NCBI RefSeq assembly: GCF_030407495.1
Contig: NZ_JASDDG010000005.1
Coordinates: 1 to 64,000 of the forward strand
DNA: 64,000 bases
Direction of reading: 5' to 3'
Source of the DNA: Arthrobacter sp. APC 3897
Lineage (GTDB): Bacteria > Actinomycetota > Actinomycetes > Actinomycetales > Micrococcaceae
Below are positions 49,826-58,173 of this stretch, in pieces. Position 1 is the first letter of the stretch. The number at the start of each line of letters is the position of its first letter. The notes below the pieces were generated by a model. It saw nothing but the letters and a program-made list of their open reading frames with translations. It searched no databases and was not told where the DNA came from. A program made the translations under genes and the position numbers.

Positions 49826-51982
49826 GTGCCTAAAACTGCGAACACCGATACCGCCGGCGCCGGCCGGGCGCCGGACACCAGCCTGCCGTCGGACGCTGCC
49901 GCGCCTGCCGGAGCGCTCCGCGGCAGTTGGCTGGCTGCTGCGGCCGCCGTTCTCTTCACGGCCCTTGCCGCGGCCCTGGTCTTTTCCGGAGCGGCCGCGG
50001 CACAGCAGCTTTCCGACCCCGGCGCACTGACCCGCTGGGCCCTGCCTGTTGCCAAGGCCGTGCAGAACGGTGCCATGGCCGCCGTCATCGGTGCGCTGGT
50101 GTTCTCCGTGGCCATCCTGCCGAAATCCCTGAAATTCACCCGGTCCCGCAAGGTGCGGGCGGACGAGCCCGAGCACCCCGCCTTTGCCAGGGCCCTGACA
50201 CTGGCAGGGTATGCCTCAGCCGTCTGGACACTGGCCGCCGTGGCCGTGCTGGTCTTCACTTATTCGGATGTCTCCGGACTGCCGCTGAGCGGGGACGCCA
50301 GCTACACGCAGGGCCTGGGCGCCTTCGTCACTGATTTCTCCGCCGGCCGCGCCTGGCTTGCCGTGAGCATCATCGCTGCGGTGGTCACCACCCTGAGCTT
50401 CGGGGTCCGGTCCCTGAATGGTCTCGCGGCCACCACAGTGCTGGCCGCCGGCGCCATCGTTCCCATCGCCCTGGTGGGCCACTCGGCCGGCGGTGACGAT
50501 CACAGCGCCGCCGTGAACTCCATCGGCCTGCATCTGGCCGGCGTGTGCCTGTGGATCGGCGGGCTCGTTGTCCTGGCCGTGATCTCCCGCCAGCTGGGCC
50601 CCATCACCGGTGTGGTGCTGCGGCGCTACTCGGCGCTTGCCGGTTTTGCCTTCGCGCTGGTCTTCCTCTCCGGCATCGTCAACGCCTCCCTGCGCATCAC
50701 GTCGCTTTCCCAGCTGAATTCCGAGTGGGGGAACCTGGTCATCGTCAAGGCGGCGGCAACCCTGCTGCTGGGCGTTATCGGATTCCTGCACCGGCGGTGG
50801 ATCATTCCCCAGCTTCCCGCCAAAATCCCCGGCTCCGCGGCCGGCTCCAGCGAACGGGGCGGCCCGCGGGCCAAGAGCGCCAACCGTATCCTCTGGCAGC
50901 TGATCGGCGTTGAGCTGCTCATCATGTCCGCTGTCTCCGGCGTCGCAGTTGCACTGGGCCGCACTGCCACCCCCCGGCCCGAAGAGCTGCCGCCCAACGC
51001 GTCTCCGGCACGGATCCTCACCGGATATGACCTGCCGCCGGAGCTGACCACGGAACGGTACCTCACCGAGTGGCGTTTCGACTGGCTGTGGGTCGCGATC
51101 GTGCTTGTCCTGGCGGTTTCCTACATCGCCGGCATGATCAAGGTGCGCCGGCGCGGTGACAAGTGGTCCGTGGTCCGTGCCCTGTGCTGGCTGTTCGGCC
51201 TTGCCGCGCTGACCTATGTCACGTCCGGCGCTCCTGCGGTGTACGGCATGGTGCTCTTCAGCACCCACATGCTGGCCCACATGTCCCTGACCATGGTGGT
51301 TCCGCTGTTCCTGGTACTCGGCGCACCGGTAACCCTGGCGCTGAAGGCGCTGAGGCCGCGCGGCGACGGCACCCGGGGGATCCGGGAATGGATCCTCATC
51401 GGTGTGCACTCCTGGTTCTCCAAACTGGTCACGAATCCCATTTTCGCGGCCGTCAACTTTGCCGGGTCCATTGTGATCTTCTACTACTCGGAGCTGTTCG
51501 GGTTTGCCCTGCGCCAGCACGTGGGCCACGAGCTGATGGTGGTGCACTTCCTGCTGACCGGGTACATCTTTGTCCTGACCATGATCGGCATCGACCCGCT
51601 GCCCTACCGGGCGCCCTATCCGCTGCGCCTGGTGATCCTGCTGGCCACGATGGCCTTCCACGCCTTCTTCGGTGTGGCGGTGATGGGCGGCACCTCGCTG
51701 ATCCAGGCCTCCTACTTTGGCAATATGGGACGCGACTGGGGCCTGTCGGCCCTCGCTGATCAGCAGCTGGGCGGATCCATCATGTGGGGACTGGGGGAGA
51801 TTCCCACGGTCATGGTGGCCATTGGCGTGGCACTGCAGTGGTCCCGGACTGATGCCCGTGAAACACGGCGTAAAGATCGGGCGGCCGAGCGGAATAATGA
51901 TGCTGAGCTGACTGCTTACAACAATATGTTTGCCAATCTGGCCAAGCGGGATGCCAGCAGCTTTGAAGGAGACCGTAAATGA
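49826..51982 (+). CDS. CopD-CtaG fusion: copper resistance / cytochrome c oxidase assembly membrane protein
   Basis: This 718-residue membrane protein joins two families. The N-terminal 330 residues have eight hydrophobic segments and the CopD-type GHSAGGDDHSAAVNSIGLHLAGVCLWIGGLVVLAV with histidines for copper. The C-terminal 350 residues match the caa3-type CtaG family: VTSGAPAVYGMVLFSTHMLAHMSLTMVVPLFLVLGAPVTLALKAL, LMVVHFLLTGYIFVLTMIGIDPLPYRAP and MAFHAFFGVAVMGG, again histidine-rich. It probably moves copper for oxidase assembly. The GTG start has no SD; GAATAG lies just before. The stop overlaps the next ATG (ATGA). Confidence 0.9.
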   Translation: MPKTANTDTAGAGRAPDTSLPSDAAAPAGALRGSWLAAAAAVLFTALAAALVFSGAAAAQQLSDPGALTRWALPVAKAVQNGAMAAVIGALVFSVAILPKSLKFTRSRKVRADEPEHPAFARALTLAGYASAVWTLAAVAVLVFTYSDVSGLPLSGDASYTQGLGAFVTDFSAGRAWLAVSIIAAVVTTLSFGVRSLNGLAATTVLAAGAIVPIALVGHSAGGDDHSAAVNSIGLHLAGVCLWIGGLVVLAVISRQLGPITGVVLRRYSALAGFAFALVFLSGIVNASLRITSLSQLNSEWGNLVIVKAAATLLLGVIGFLHRRWIIPQLPAKIPGSAAGSSERGGPRAKSANRILWQLIGVELLIMSAVSGVAVALGRTATPRPEELPPNASPARILTGYDLPPELTTERYLTEWRFDWLWVAIVLVLAVSYIAGMIKVRRRGDKWSVVRALCWLFGLAALTYVTSGAPAVYGMVLFSTHMLAHMSLTMVVPLFLVLGAPVTLALKALRPRGDGTRGIREWILIGVHSWFSKLVTNPIFAAVNFAGSIVIFYYSELFGFALRQHVGHELMVVHFLLTGYIFVLTMIGIDPLPYRAPYPLRLVILLATMAFHAFFGVAVMGGTSLIQASYFGNMGRDWGLSALADQQLGGSIMWGLGEIPTVMVAIGVALQWSRTDARETRRKDRAAERNNDAELTAYNNMFANLAKRDASSFEGDRK

Positions 51983-53958
51983 CTGAAACCGTGCGCGCCG
52001 GATACCGGGTGCGGGCTTCCGCACTGGAGGGCCGCAACTGGCTCAACACCGGCGGCCGCCAGCTGGAGCTGGAAGACCTGCGCGGGAAGATCGTGCTCCT
52101 GGACTTCTGGACCTTCTGCTGCATCAACTGCCTGCACGTCCTGGACGAGCTCCGTCCGCTGGAGGAGAAGTATTCCGACGTTCTGGTGACGGTGGGCGTG
52201 CACTCACCCAAGTTTGAGCACGAGGCTGATCCCGTGGCCCTGGCCGCTGCGGTGGAACGCTACGAAATCCACCACCCGGTCCTGGATGACCCGGAGCTGA
52301 TCACCTGGCAGGCCTACGCGGCCCGCGCCTGGCCGACGCTCGTGGTCCTGGACCCGGAAGGCTACATCGTGGCCAACCTGTCGGGTGAGGGGCACGCCGC
52401 CGGCCTCGAATCACTGATCAGCGAGCTGGTCGAAGAGCACGAGGCCAAGGGCACGCTGCACCGTGGAAACGGTCCGTACGTTCCGGCCGAACCCACCGCC
52501 GGCAACCTGCGTTTCCCCGGCAAAGCGGTTCCGCTTCCCGGCGGCACGTTCCTGGTGGCCGACACGGGACACCACCGCCTCGTGGAGCTTGAAGCGGACC
52601 TCACCACCGTGCGCACGGTCATCGGCGAGGGCACCAAGGGATGGCGCGACGGCGAAGCCGGCACGGCACAGTTCAACGAACCCCAGGGGCTGGCCGTCCT
52701 GCCGGCCGCCGCGGCGAAGCAGGCGGGGTACGACGTCGTGGTGGCTGACACGGTCAACCACCGGCTGCGCGGCGTGGCCCTGAGCTCCGGAACAGTCACG
52801 ACGGTTGCCGGAAACGGCGTACAGCGCCTCCTGGACGCCGGCAACCAGACAAAGCGGGCTCCGGGTGCAGACCATCCCTCCGAAGCCGCCTCAGCGGGAC
52901 ACAGCGCCGCTTCCGGCTCCGAGTCCGTTCAGCAGCTGCTCGGAACCGACCCGCTGGCCGTGTCCCTGTCCTCCCCGTGGGACGTAACCTGGTCCTCCTC
53001 GCTGGACCGCCTGGTGGTAGCCATGGCGGGCACACACCAGATCTTCAGCTTTGATCCGCTCACCGGTGCGCTGGGCATCCTGGCAGGCACCGGTCTGGAA
53101 GGCCTGCTCGACGGCGACGGTGCCGAGGCCTGGTTTGCCCAGTCCTCCGGTCTGGCCGAGGACGCTGAGGGCAACATCTGGGTTGCCGACTCGGAAACCT
53201 CCGCGGTGCGCCGGCTGGCCTTCACCGAGGCCGACGGCGGGACCCGGGTGTCAGTCAGCACCGCTGTCGGTGCCGGGCTCTTTGACTTTGGTTTCCGCGA
53301 CGGCGCTGCCGCAGAGGCACGGTTGCAGCACCCGCTGGGTGTTGCCGTGCTGCCGGACGGTTCGGTGGCGATTGCTGACACCTACAACGGCGCAGTCCGC
53401 CGCTACGACCCGGCAACTGAGACCGTTTCCACCCTGGCCCGGGGGCTTTCCGAGCCTTCCGGCGTCCTGGTGGATGCCACTGCGGATGAGCCGCTCCTGA
53501 TCGTGGTGGAGGCCAATAAGCACGAACTGGTGCGGGTGCCCATCCCCAAGGAAGCCCAGTCCGTGGATGAGGGTGCCCGGCAGACCCAGCGGCCGGCCAG
53601 CCCCATGGCAGCGGGCACGGTGGCGCTTTCCGTCCGTTTCGCCGCCCCCAAGGGCCAGAAGCTGGACGACCGGTGGGGAGATCCCACCCAGCTGAAGATC
53701 TCATCCTCTCCGGAGGAACTGCTGGTTTCCGGCGGCGGCACGTCCACCGGCCTGACGCGTGAGCTGGTGCTTTCGGACCAGGTATCCGGCGGTGTCCTGC
53801 ACATCACGGCACGCGCCGCAGCCTGCGACGGTGAGCCCGGCGGTGAGATCCCCGATCACGCCGCCTGCCACCTCTACCAGCAGGACTGGGGTATCCCGGT
53901 AACCATCGACGCCGCGGGAGATACGGAGCTCACCCTGGACCTGCGCGGTCTCGACTAG
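51979..53958 (+). CDS. Thioredoxin-like/NHL-repeat protein (NHLRC2-like)
   Basis: This 659-residue protein begins with a thioredoxin/AhpC-TSA-like domain (residues 1-150) with the redox motif LLDFWTFCCINCLHVLDEL, then a six-bladed NHL-type propeller with GTKGWRDGEAGTAQFNEPQGLAVLP and related blades, and a C-terminal beta domain. This arrangement matches NHLRC2, whose bacterial role is unknown. No signal peptide is seen. Its ATG overlaps the CopD-CtaG stop by ATGA, so the two are co-translated and may work together in oxidative or copper-related metabolism. The CCxxC cluster (CCINC) could bind metal. Confidence 0.9.
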   Translation: MTETVRAGYRVRASALEGRNWLNTGGRQLELEDLRGKIVLLDFWTFCCINCLHVLDELRPLEEKYSDVLVTVGVHSPKFEHEADPVALAAAVERYEIHHPVLDDPELITWQAYAARAWPTLVVLDPEGYIVANLSGEGHAAGLESLISELVEEHEAKGTLHRGNGPYVPAEPTAGNLRFPGKAVPLPGGTFLVADTGHHRLVELEADLTTVRTVIGEGTKGWRDGEAGTAQFNEPQGLAVLPAAAAKQAGYDVVVADTVNHRLRGVALSSGTVTTVAGNGVQRLLDAGNQTKRAPGADHPSEAASAGHSAASGSESVQQLLGTDPLAVSLSSPWDVTWSSSLDRLVVAMAGTHQIFSFDPLTGALGILAGTGLEGLLDGDGAEAWFAQSSGLAEDAEGNIWVADSETSAVRRLAFTEADGGTRVSVSTAVGAGLFDFGFRDGAAAEARLQHPLGVAVLPDGSVAIADTYNGAVRRYDPATETVSTLARGLSEPSGVLVDATADEPLLIVVEANKHELVRVPIPKEAQSVDEGARQTQRPASPMAAGTVALSVRFAAPKGQKLDDRWGDPTQLKISSSPEELLVSGGGTSTGLTRELVLSDQVSGGVLHITARAAACDGEPGGEIPDHAACHLYQQDWGIPVTIDAAGDTELTLDLRGLD

Positions 53959-53974
53959 CGGTACCTGCGGGGCT

Positions 53975-54000
53975 GCCCGGCCGGAAACGTCCGGCCGGGC
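53975..54000. terminator. Hairpin between convergent genes
   Basis: A perfect 10-bp GCCCGGCCGG stem with AAACGT loop lies between the NHL gene and the gene on the minus strand. No long T tract follows. Confidence 0.6.
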
Positions 54001-54984
54001 TTAGTCGATGAGGGGAGTGACGGATACCCCGCCTGCGCCCACGGACAGCTGCGCCGCGAAGCTGAAGTCCTTCTCGACCTCCAGCGGGCTCCTGGCGCCG
54101 CTGAAGAGGTCCGTTTGTTCAGCGGTGAGGCGCGCCCTGCCGTTGAGCGGAGAGAGTACCCACTTCCCTGACACTGAACGAATATTGACTTCCGGATACT
54201 GGATGATGTCCCACACGATGGGGGGCTGGACCCGGTTGTCAGTGAAGTGGAAGAACGGGCAGCCCGGCGGGGCAAGCCGGTCCCGGGCACTGGTGCAGCC
54301 GGCGAGGAATCCGCGGACCTCGGCATCCACGGCGTCTGTCAGCGCTTCGGTGGCCTCGGTGGCCAGCGTCAGGGAGAGCGTTTCGCGCGGCGACGTCAGC
54401 ACTCCCGTTTCCGACGGAGCCGCGAAGAACTCCGACTCGTAGGACGTTTCCACACGTGCAGGGTAGAAGGAAGCAAACGTGGTGGTCTCTTCAGGCAGTG
54501 CAACCTGAACGCCGTTGAGGACCGCTTCACGCTGGCTTGGGGCGGTGACCGTCACTGTTGGCAGGACCGAAGGCACAAAGGACCACCGGTCAAAGAAAAA
54601 CCAGTCCTTTTCAACGCGGGCCAGGCGGAAGGTGCTCCGCGCTTCTTCGTCTCCCACGGTGTAGGTGACGTCCATGTCCACCCTGTTGTCACCGGCGTCG
54701 CGGGGCTCGCCAATCTGAATCAGCTCAAGATCCGCGGCGGCGGCCCGCAGCGCGTCTCCGTCCAGCAGTGCGGCATTGGACTGCGGAACCTTTGCGGAGA
54801 GCAGCCCAAGGGCACGTTCCCCGTCTCCTTCTTGGAGGGCCTCGAAGTAGCTGCTTATCTGCTGCCCGGGGCCGTACACCTTGGCGTTGACGAAGTGGAT
54901 GACAACCACCGCCGCCGCAACGGTGAGCATGAAGGCAAGCAGCCAGGCGGCCACTGCTTTGATGACTGACGTTGTTCCCTGCAC
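54001..54984 (-). CDS. Membrane-anchored protein of unknown function
   Basis: This 327-residue protein has one N-terminal membrane segment (about residues 8-30) and a large extracytoplasmic part. The part after the anchor (PGQQISSYFEALQEGDGERALGLL) resembles the DUF4878/NTF2-like stress domains that follow such anchors in gram-positives, but I do not recognise it with confidence. Two cysteines (GCTSARDRLAPPGC) near residue 230 might form a disulphide. The start is GTG 54984; there is no SD and a -10 TATCGT lies seven bases upstream. It stands alone. Confidence 0.7.
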   Translation of the reverse strand: MQGTTSVIKAVAAWLLAFMLTVAAAVVVIHFVNAKVYGPGQQISSYFEALQEGDGERALGLLSAKVPQSNAALLDGDALRAAAADLELIQIGEPRDAGDNRVDMDVTYTVGDEEARSTFRLARVEKDWFFFDRWSFVPSVLPTVTVTAPSQREAVLNGVQVALPEETTTFASFYPARVETSYESEFFAAPSETGVLTSPRETLSLTLATEATEALTDAVDAEVRGFLAGCTSARDRLAPPGCPFFHFTDNRVQPPIVWDIIQYPEVNIRSVSGKWVLSPLNGRARLTAEQTDLFSGARSPLEVEKDFSFAAQLSVGAGGVSVTPLID

Positions 54985-54991
54985 CGATCAA

Positions 54992-54997
54992 ACGATA
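54992..54997 (-). promoter_or_regulatory. -10 hexamer (TATCGT) of a leaderless promoter
   Basis: TATCGT is followed by seven bases and GTG 54984. No SD is present. Confidence 0.45.
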
Positions 54998-55009
54998 CCG
55001 GGTGGAACA

Positions 55010-55051
55010 GGCGAAGCCCGGACAGCGGGCCGCCGCCGTCGGGGCTTCGCC
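55010..55051 (-). terminator. Terminator of the LpqY-SugABC-type operon
   Basis: GGCGAAGCCC pairs with GGGCTTCGCC around a 22-base loop that has its own G+C-rich pairing. It follows the ATPase gene. Confidence 0.65.
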
Positions 55052-55069
55052 GGGAAATCCGCCGGAACT

Positions 55070-56332
55070 TTAGTTTCCGCTGCCCACCTTGTCATTCTCG
55101 CGGGCCATGGCAATCTCTTCTGCGCGTGCGGCGTTGGCTTCTTCGGTCAGCTCAGCGCCTGCCTGTGCGTCGCGGGTGAGGTTGTCCCCCGTCTCCGGAT
55201 CGAACAGATGCACCTTGCGGGTGTCCAGCCACAGCTCGGCGTCACGTCCGCCGCGGATGCGGGAGGCGGCGTCGAGGGTAACCACGATCTGCGGCCGCAG
55301 CTCGTCGGCATCCATGTCCCGGGCCAGGTTGTCCAGGAGTTCCTTGACCTCGGCGTCCGGATGGAAGGGGATGTAGCCGTACTGTTCGTTGCCCAGCCAT
55401 TCGGTGTGGCTGATGGGAGCGGTGAACACTGAGCCGTGGGGGCGCTTGGCTTCGTCGACGAACTTGGCGTCCTCGAAGAATTCCGGCCGAAGGCCTACCA
55501 GCACAATGTCCTTGCCGGCGGCCTTCGCTGCCTTCTCCTGCGGAATCGTCAGATCCCCCACGGCAGTCCGCAGTACATTGCCGTCCAGCGTGGCCGGCAG
55601 GAAATTCATGGACGGAGACCCGATGAACCCCGCCACGAACAGGTTGATGGGCTGTTCGTAGAGCTCACGCGGGGAGGCCACCTGCTGGAGGACCCCCTTC
55701 TTCAGCACAGCCACCCGGTCTCCGAGGGTCATGGCTTCGGTCTGGTCGTGGGTCACATAGACGCTCGTCACGCCCAGGCGGCGCTGCATCTGCGAAATTT
55801 CAGACCGCATCTGGCCTCGCAGTTTTGCGTCCAGGTTGGAGAGCGGCTCATCGAAGAGAAAGGCATCAGCCTGGCGGACAATGGCACGGCCCATGGCAAC
55901 CCGCTGGCGCTGGCCGCCGGAAAGGTTGGCAGGCTTGCGGTCCAGGTGCTCGGTCAGCTCCAGGGTGGCGGCTGCATCGCTGACCAGTTTGTCGATCTGT
56001 TCGTTGGTGTACTTGCCCTTGGCCAGACGCAGCGGGAACGCAATGTTCTCGTACACAGTCAGGTGCGGGTAGAGGGCATAGTTCTGGAACACCATGGCGA
56101 GGTTGCGGTCACGCGGTGCCTTGTCATTCACCCGCTCCCCGTTGATCAGCAGATCTCCGGACGTGATGTCTTCAAGCCCCACGATCATCCGCAGGAGAGT
56201 GGACTTTCCGCAGCCGGACGGGCCAACCAGGATGATGAACTCGCCGTCAGCGATGTCAAGGCTGACATCGTTGACCGCCGGGAAGCCGTCTCCGTATTTC
56301 TTGACGAGGTTGTTGAGGGTGATCGATGCCAT
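55070..56332 (-). CDS. ABC transporter ATP-binding protein (SugC/UgpC/MsmK-like)
   Basis: This 420-residue ATPase has Walker A GPSGCGKSTLL, signature NLSGGQRQRVAMGRAI, Walker B AFLFDEPLSNLD and the switch HDQTEA, then a C-terminal regulatory TOBE-type domain (from about 245). The long C-terminal part fits the MalK/SugC group, which couples to carbohydrate permeases. It follows the two permease genes and is the last gene of the operon; 36 bases separate it from the second permease. An SD (AAAGGA) precedes the ATG. Confidence 0.94.
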   Translation of the reverse strand: MASITLNNLVKKYGDGFPAVNDVSLDIADGEFIILVGPSGCGKSTLLRMIVGLEDITSGDLLINGERVNDKAPRDRNLAMVFQNYALYPHLTVYENIAFPLRLAKGKYTNEQIDKLVSDAAATLELTEHLDRKPANLSGGQRQRVAMGRAIVRQADAFLFDEPLSNLDAKLRGQMRSEISQMQRRLGVTSVYVTHDQTEAMTLGDRVAVLKKGVLQQVASPRELYEQPINLFVAGFIGSPSMNFLPATLDGNVLRTAVGDLTIPQEKAAKAAGKDIVLVGLRPEFFEDAKFVDEAKRPHGSVFTAPISHTEWLGNEQYGYIPFHPDAEVKELLDNLARDMDADELRPQIVVTLDAASRIRGGRDAELWLDTRKVHLFDPETGDNLTRDAQAGAELTEEANAARAEEIAMARENDKVGSGN

Positions 56333-56368
56333 GAGAACAAATCCTTTTCTTCGACCGGACGCGGGCGC

Positions 56369-57211
56369 TTAGCCCTTGACGGCGCCCTGGGTTAGACCCG
56401 AGACGATCTGGCGCTGGAACGCCAGCACCAACACGACCACGGGAATGGTGACAATGATTGCGGCCGCCGAAATGGCGCCCGTCGGCTCTTCGAACTGGGA
56501 TGCACCGGTAAAGAATGCCAAGGCTGCAGGCACCGGCCGGGCCGCATCGGTAGAGGTCAGCGAAATGCCGTAGACGAAGTCATTCCAGGCGATAAAGAAG
56601 GCAATGATCGCCGTCGTGAACACACCGGGCGCCGCCAGCGGAACAATGGCCTTGCGGAATGCCTGCCACGTAGTGGCGCCGTCCACCTGGGCGGCCTGTT
56701 CCAGCTCCCAGGGAATCTGCCGGAAAAAGGCGGCGAGGGTCCAGATGGAGATCGGCAGGGTCAGCGACAGGTACGGGATGATCAACCCGAGCCAGGTGTC
56801 GTACAGGCCGATGTTCCGCCAGAGATTGAACAGCGGGGTCACGATGGAAATCACCGGGAAGATCGACACGCCGAGAGCGGTGGTCAGGATCAGCTTCTTG
56901 CCCGGAAAGTCCAGCCGTGCAATGGCGTAGGCGCAGAGCGTTGCCAGGACCACGGCAACGAACGTTGCAATCAGGGAGATGCCGATGGAGTTGCGCAGGG
57001 CGGAGAGGAAGAGGTCCTGGGCATCTCCTACCAGGATTTCCTCATAGTTCGTGGTGGACCAGGTGTTGGGGAGGAAAGTCCCCGAGGTCAGGTCGCTGGG
57101 GATCTTGAAGGAGGTGGCGAGGATGGACGCCACCGGGAACAGTGCGTAGACAATGACCACAATCGAGATGATGGTCCAGGTCACTCTCCGACGGACGGGT
57201 GAGGACTTCAT
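56369..57211 (-). CDS. Carbohydrate ABC transporter permease (SugB-like)
   Basis: This 280-residue permease has six membrane segments and the EAA loop seen near IPWELEQAAQVDGATTWQAFRKAIVPLAAPGVFTTAIIAF, typical of MalG-type carbohydrate permeases. Its ATG overlaps the stop of the other permease by one base (TAATG), so the two are co-translated. The predicted substrate is a disaccharide, by comparison with LpqY-SugABC. Confidence 0.93.
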   Translation of the reverse strand: MKSSPVRRRVTWTIISIVVIVYALFPVASILATSFKIPSDLTSGTFLPNTWSTTNYEEILVGDAQDLFLSALRNSIGISLIATFVAVVLATLCAYAIARLDFPGKKLILTTALGVSIFPVISIVTPLFNLWRNIGLYDTWLGLIIPYLSLTLPISIWTLAAFFRQIPWELEQAAQVDGATTWQAFRKAIVPLAAPGVFTTAIIAFFIAWNDFVYGISLTSTDAARPVPAALAFFTGASQFEEPTGAISAAAIIVTIPVVVLVLAFQRQIVSGLTQGAVKG

Positions 57212-58173
57212 TAGTTACCCCCTCGTGCACCGGTGAGGTCCACCTTGAACAGTTTGATGGCGATGAAGCAGATGATGATCACGCAGAGGAACAGCAGCAC
57301 TGAAATGGCGGAGCCCATGCCGATCTCCAGCCGGGAGATGGAGGTGCGGTAGGCCAGCAGCGACAAGACCTCGGTTCCGTAGGCGCCGTTGGTCATGATG
57401 TAGACGTTGTCGAAGATGCGGAACGCGTCCAGTGCCCGGAACAGGACGGCAACCATGATGGCGGCCTTCATGTTCGGCAGGATGACCCGCCCCATCCGCT
57501 GCCACCAGGTGGCGCCGTCCACTTCCGCGGCTTCAGTCAGCTCGCCGGGAACCTGGGCCAGGCCGGCGAGCAGGAGCAGCGAAATGAACGGCGTGGTCTT
57601 CCAGATTTCCGAGGCAATGATGACAAACAGTGCCGTGGGGCCGTCGGCGAACCAGTTCAGATCAGGGCTAATGCCCGGAACCCAGTCGAACCAGTGGTTG
57701 ATGTACCCGGAGTTGATATCGAAGGCGTAGAACCAGGCAAACGCAGACACCACGGTAATGATTCCGTAGGGGACGAGGATGGCGGTGCGCAGCCAGCCCC
57801 GAACAGCCTTCAGCGCACTGTTCATCACCAGGGCAAGGGCGAAGCCAAGAACCAGTTCCACAGCCACGGTAATGACCGTGATCAGGAGCGTTACGCCGAG
57901 GTCGCGCCAGAAGACACTGTCGGTGAGGATAACGCCGTAGTTGCCCAGACCGATGAACGCACGGTCATCCGGTGCGGTCAGCCGGTACTTGAACAAGGAG
58001 TCCCACAGGGCCAGCAGGATCGGATAGGCGGTAACCGCCAGCATGATGATGAATGCCGGTCCGGCCAGCCACAGGCCGAGCCGGCGCTCGGCCCTGGCCC
58101 GGTCGCTCAGGCGCGGCTTGGCGGGCTTGGGTGCGGGTGCAGCTCCCCGCTTAGCTTCTACCGAAGTACTCAC
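57211..58173 (-). CDS. Sugar ABC transporter permease (SugA-like)
   Basis: This 320-residue MalF-type permease has six membrane segments and the EAA loop around LAQVPGELTEAAEVDGATWWQRMGRVILPNMKAAIMVAVL. The first 35 residues are cytoplasmic and basic. The start GTG at 58173 overlaps the binding-protein stop (GTGA), and the longer open frame is rejected. It pairs with the SugB-like permease. Confidence 0.93.
   Translation of the reverse strand: MSTSVEAKRGAAPAPKPAKPRLSDRARAERRLGLWLAGPAFIIMLAVTAYPILLALWDSLFKYRLTAPDDRAFIGLGNYGVILTDSVFWRDLGVTLLITVITVAVELVLGFALALVMNSALKAVRGWLRTAILVPYGIITVVSAFAWFYAFDINSGYINHWFDWVPGISPDLNWFADGPTALFVIIASEIWKTTPFISLLLLAGLAQVPGELTEAAEVDGATWWQRMGRVILPNMKAAIMVAVLFRALDAFRIFDNVYIMTNGAYGTEVLSLLAYRTSISRLEIGMGSAISVLLFLCVIIICFIAIKLFKVDLTGARGGN

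Noticed and set aside
50216-52024. 602-codon minus-strand open frame opposite the CopD-CtaG gene
   Set aside because: High-GC antisense shadow; its translation is His/Gln/Gly-rich with no family resemblance, while the plus-strand frame has clear conserved motifs.
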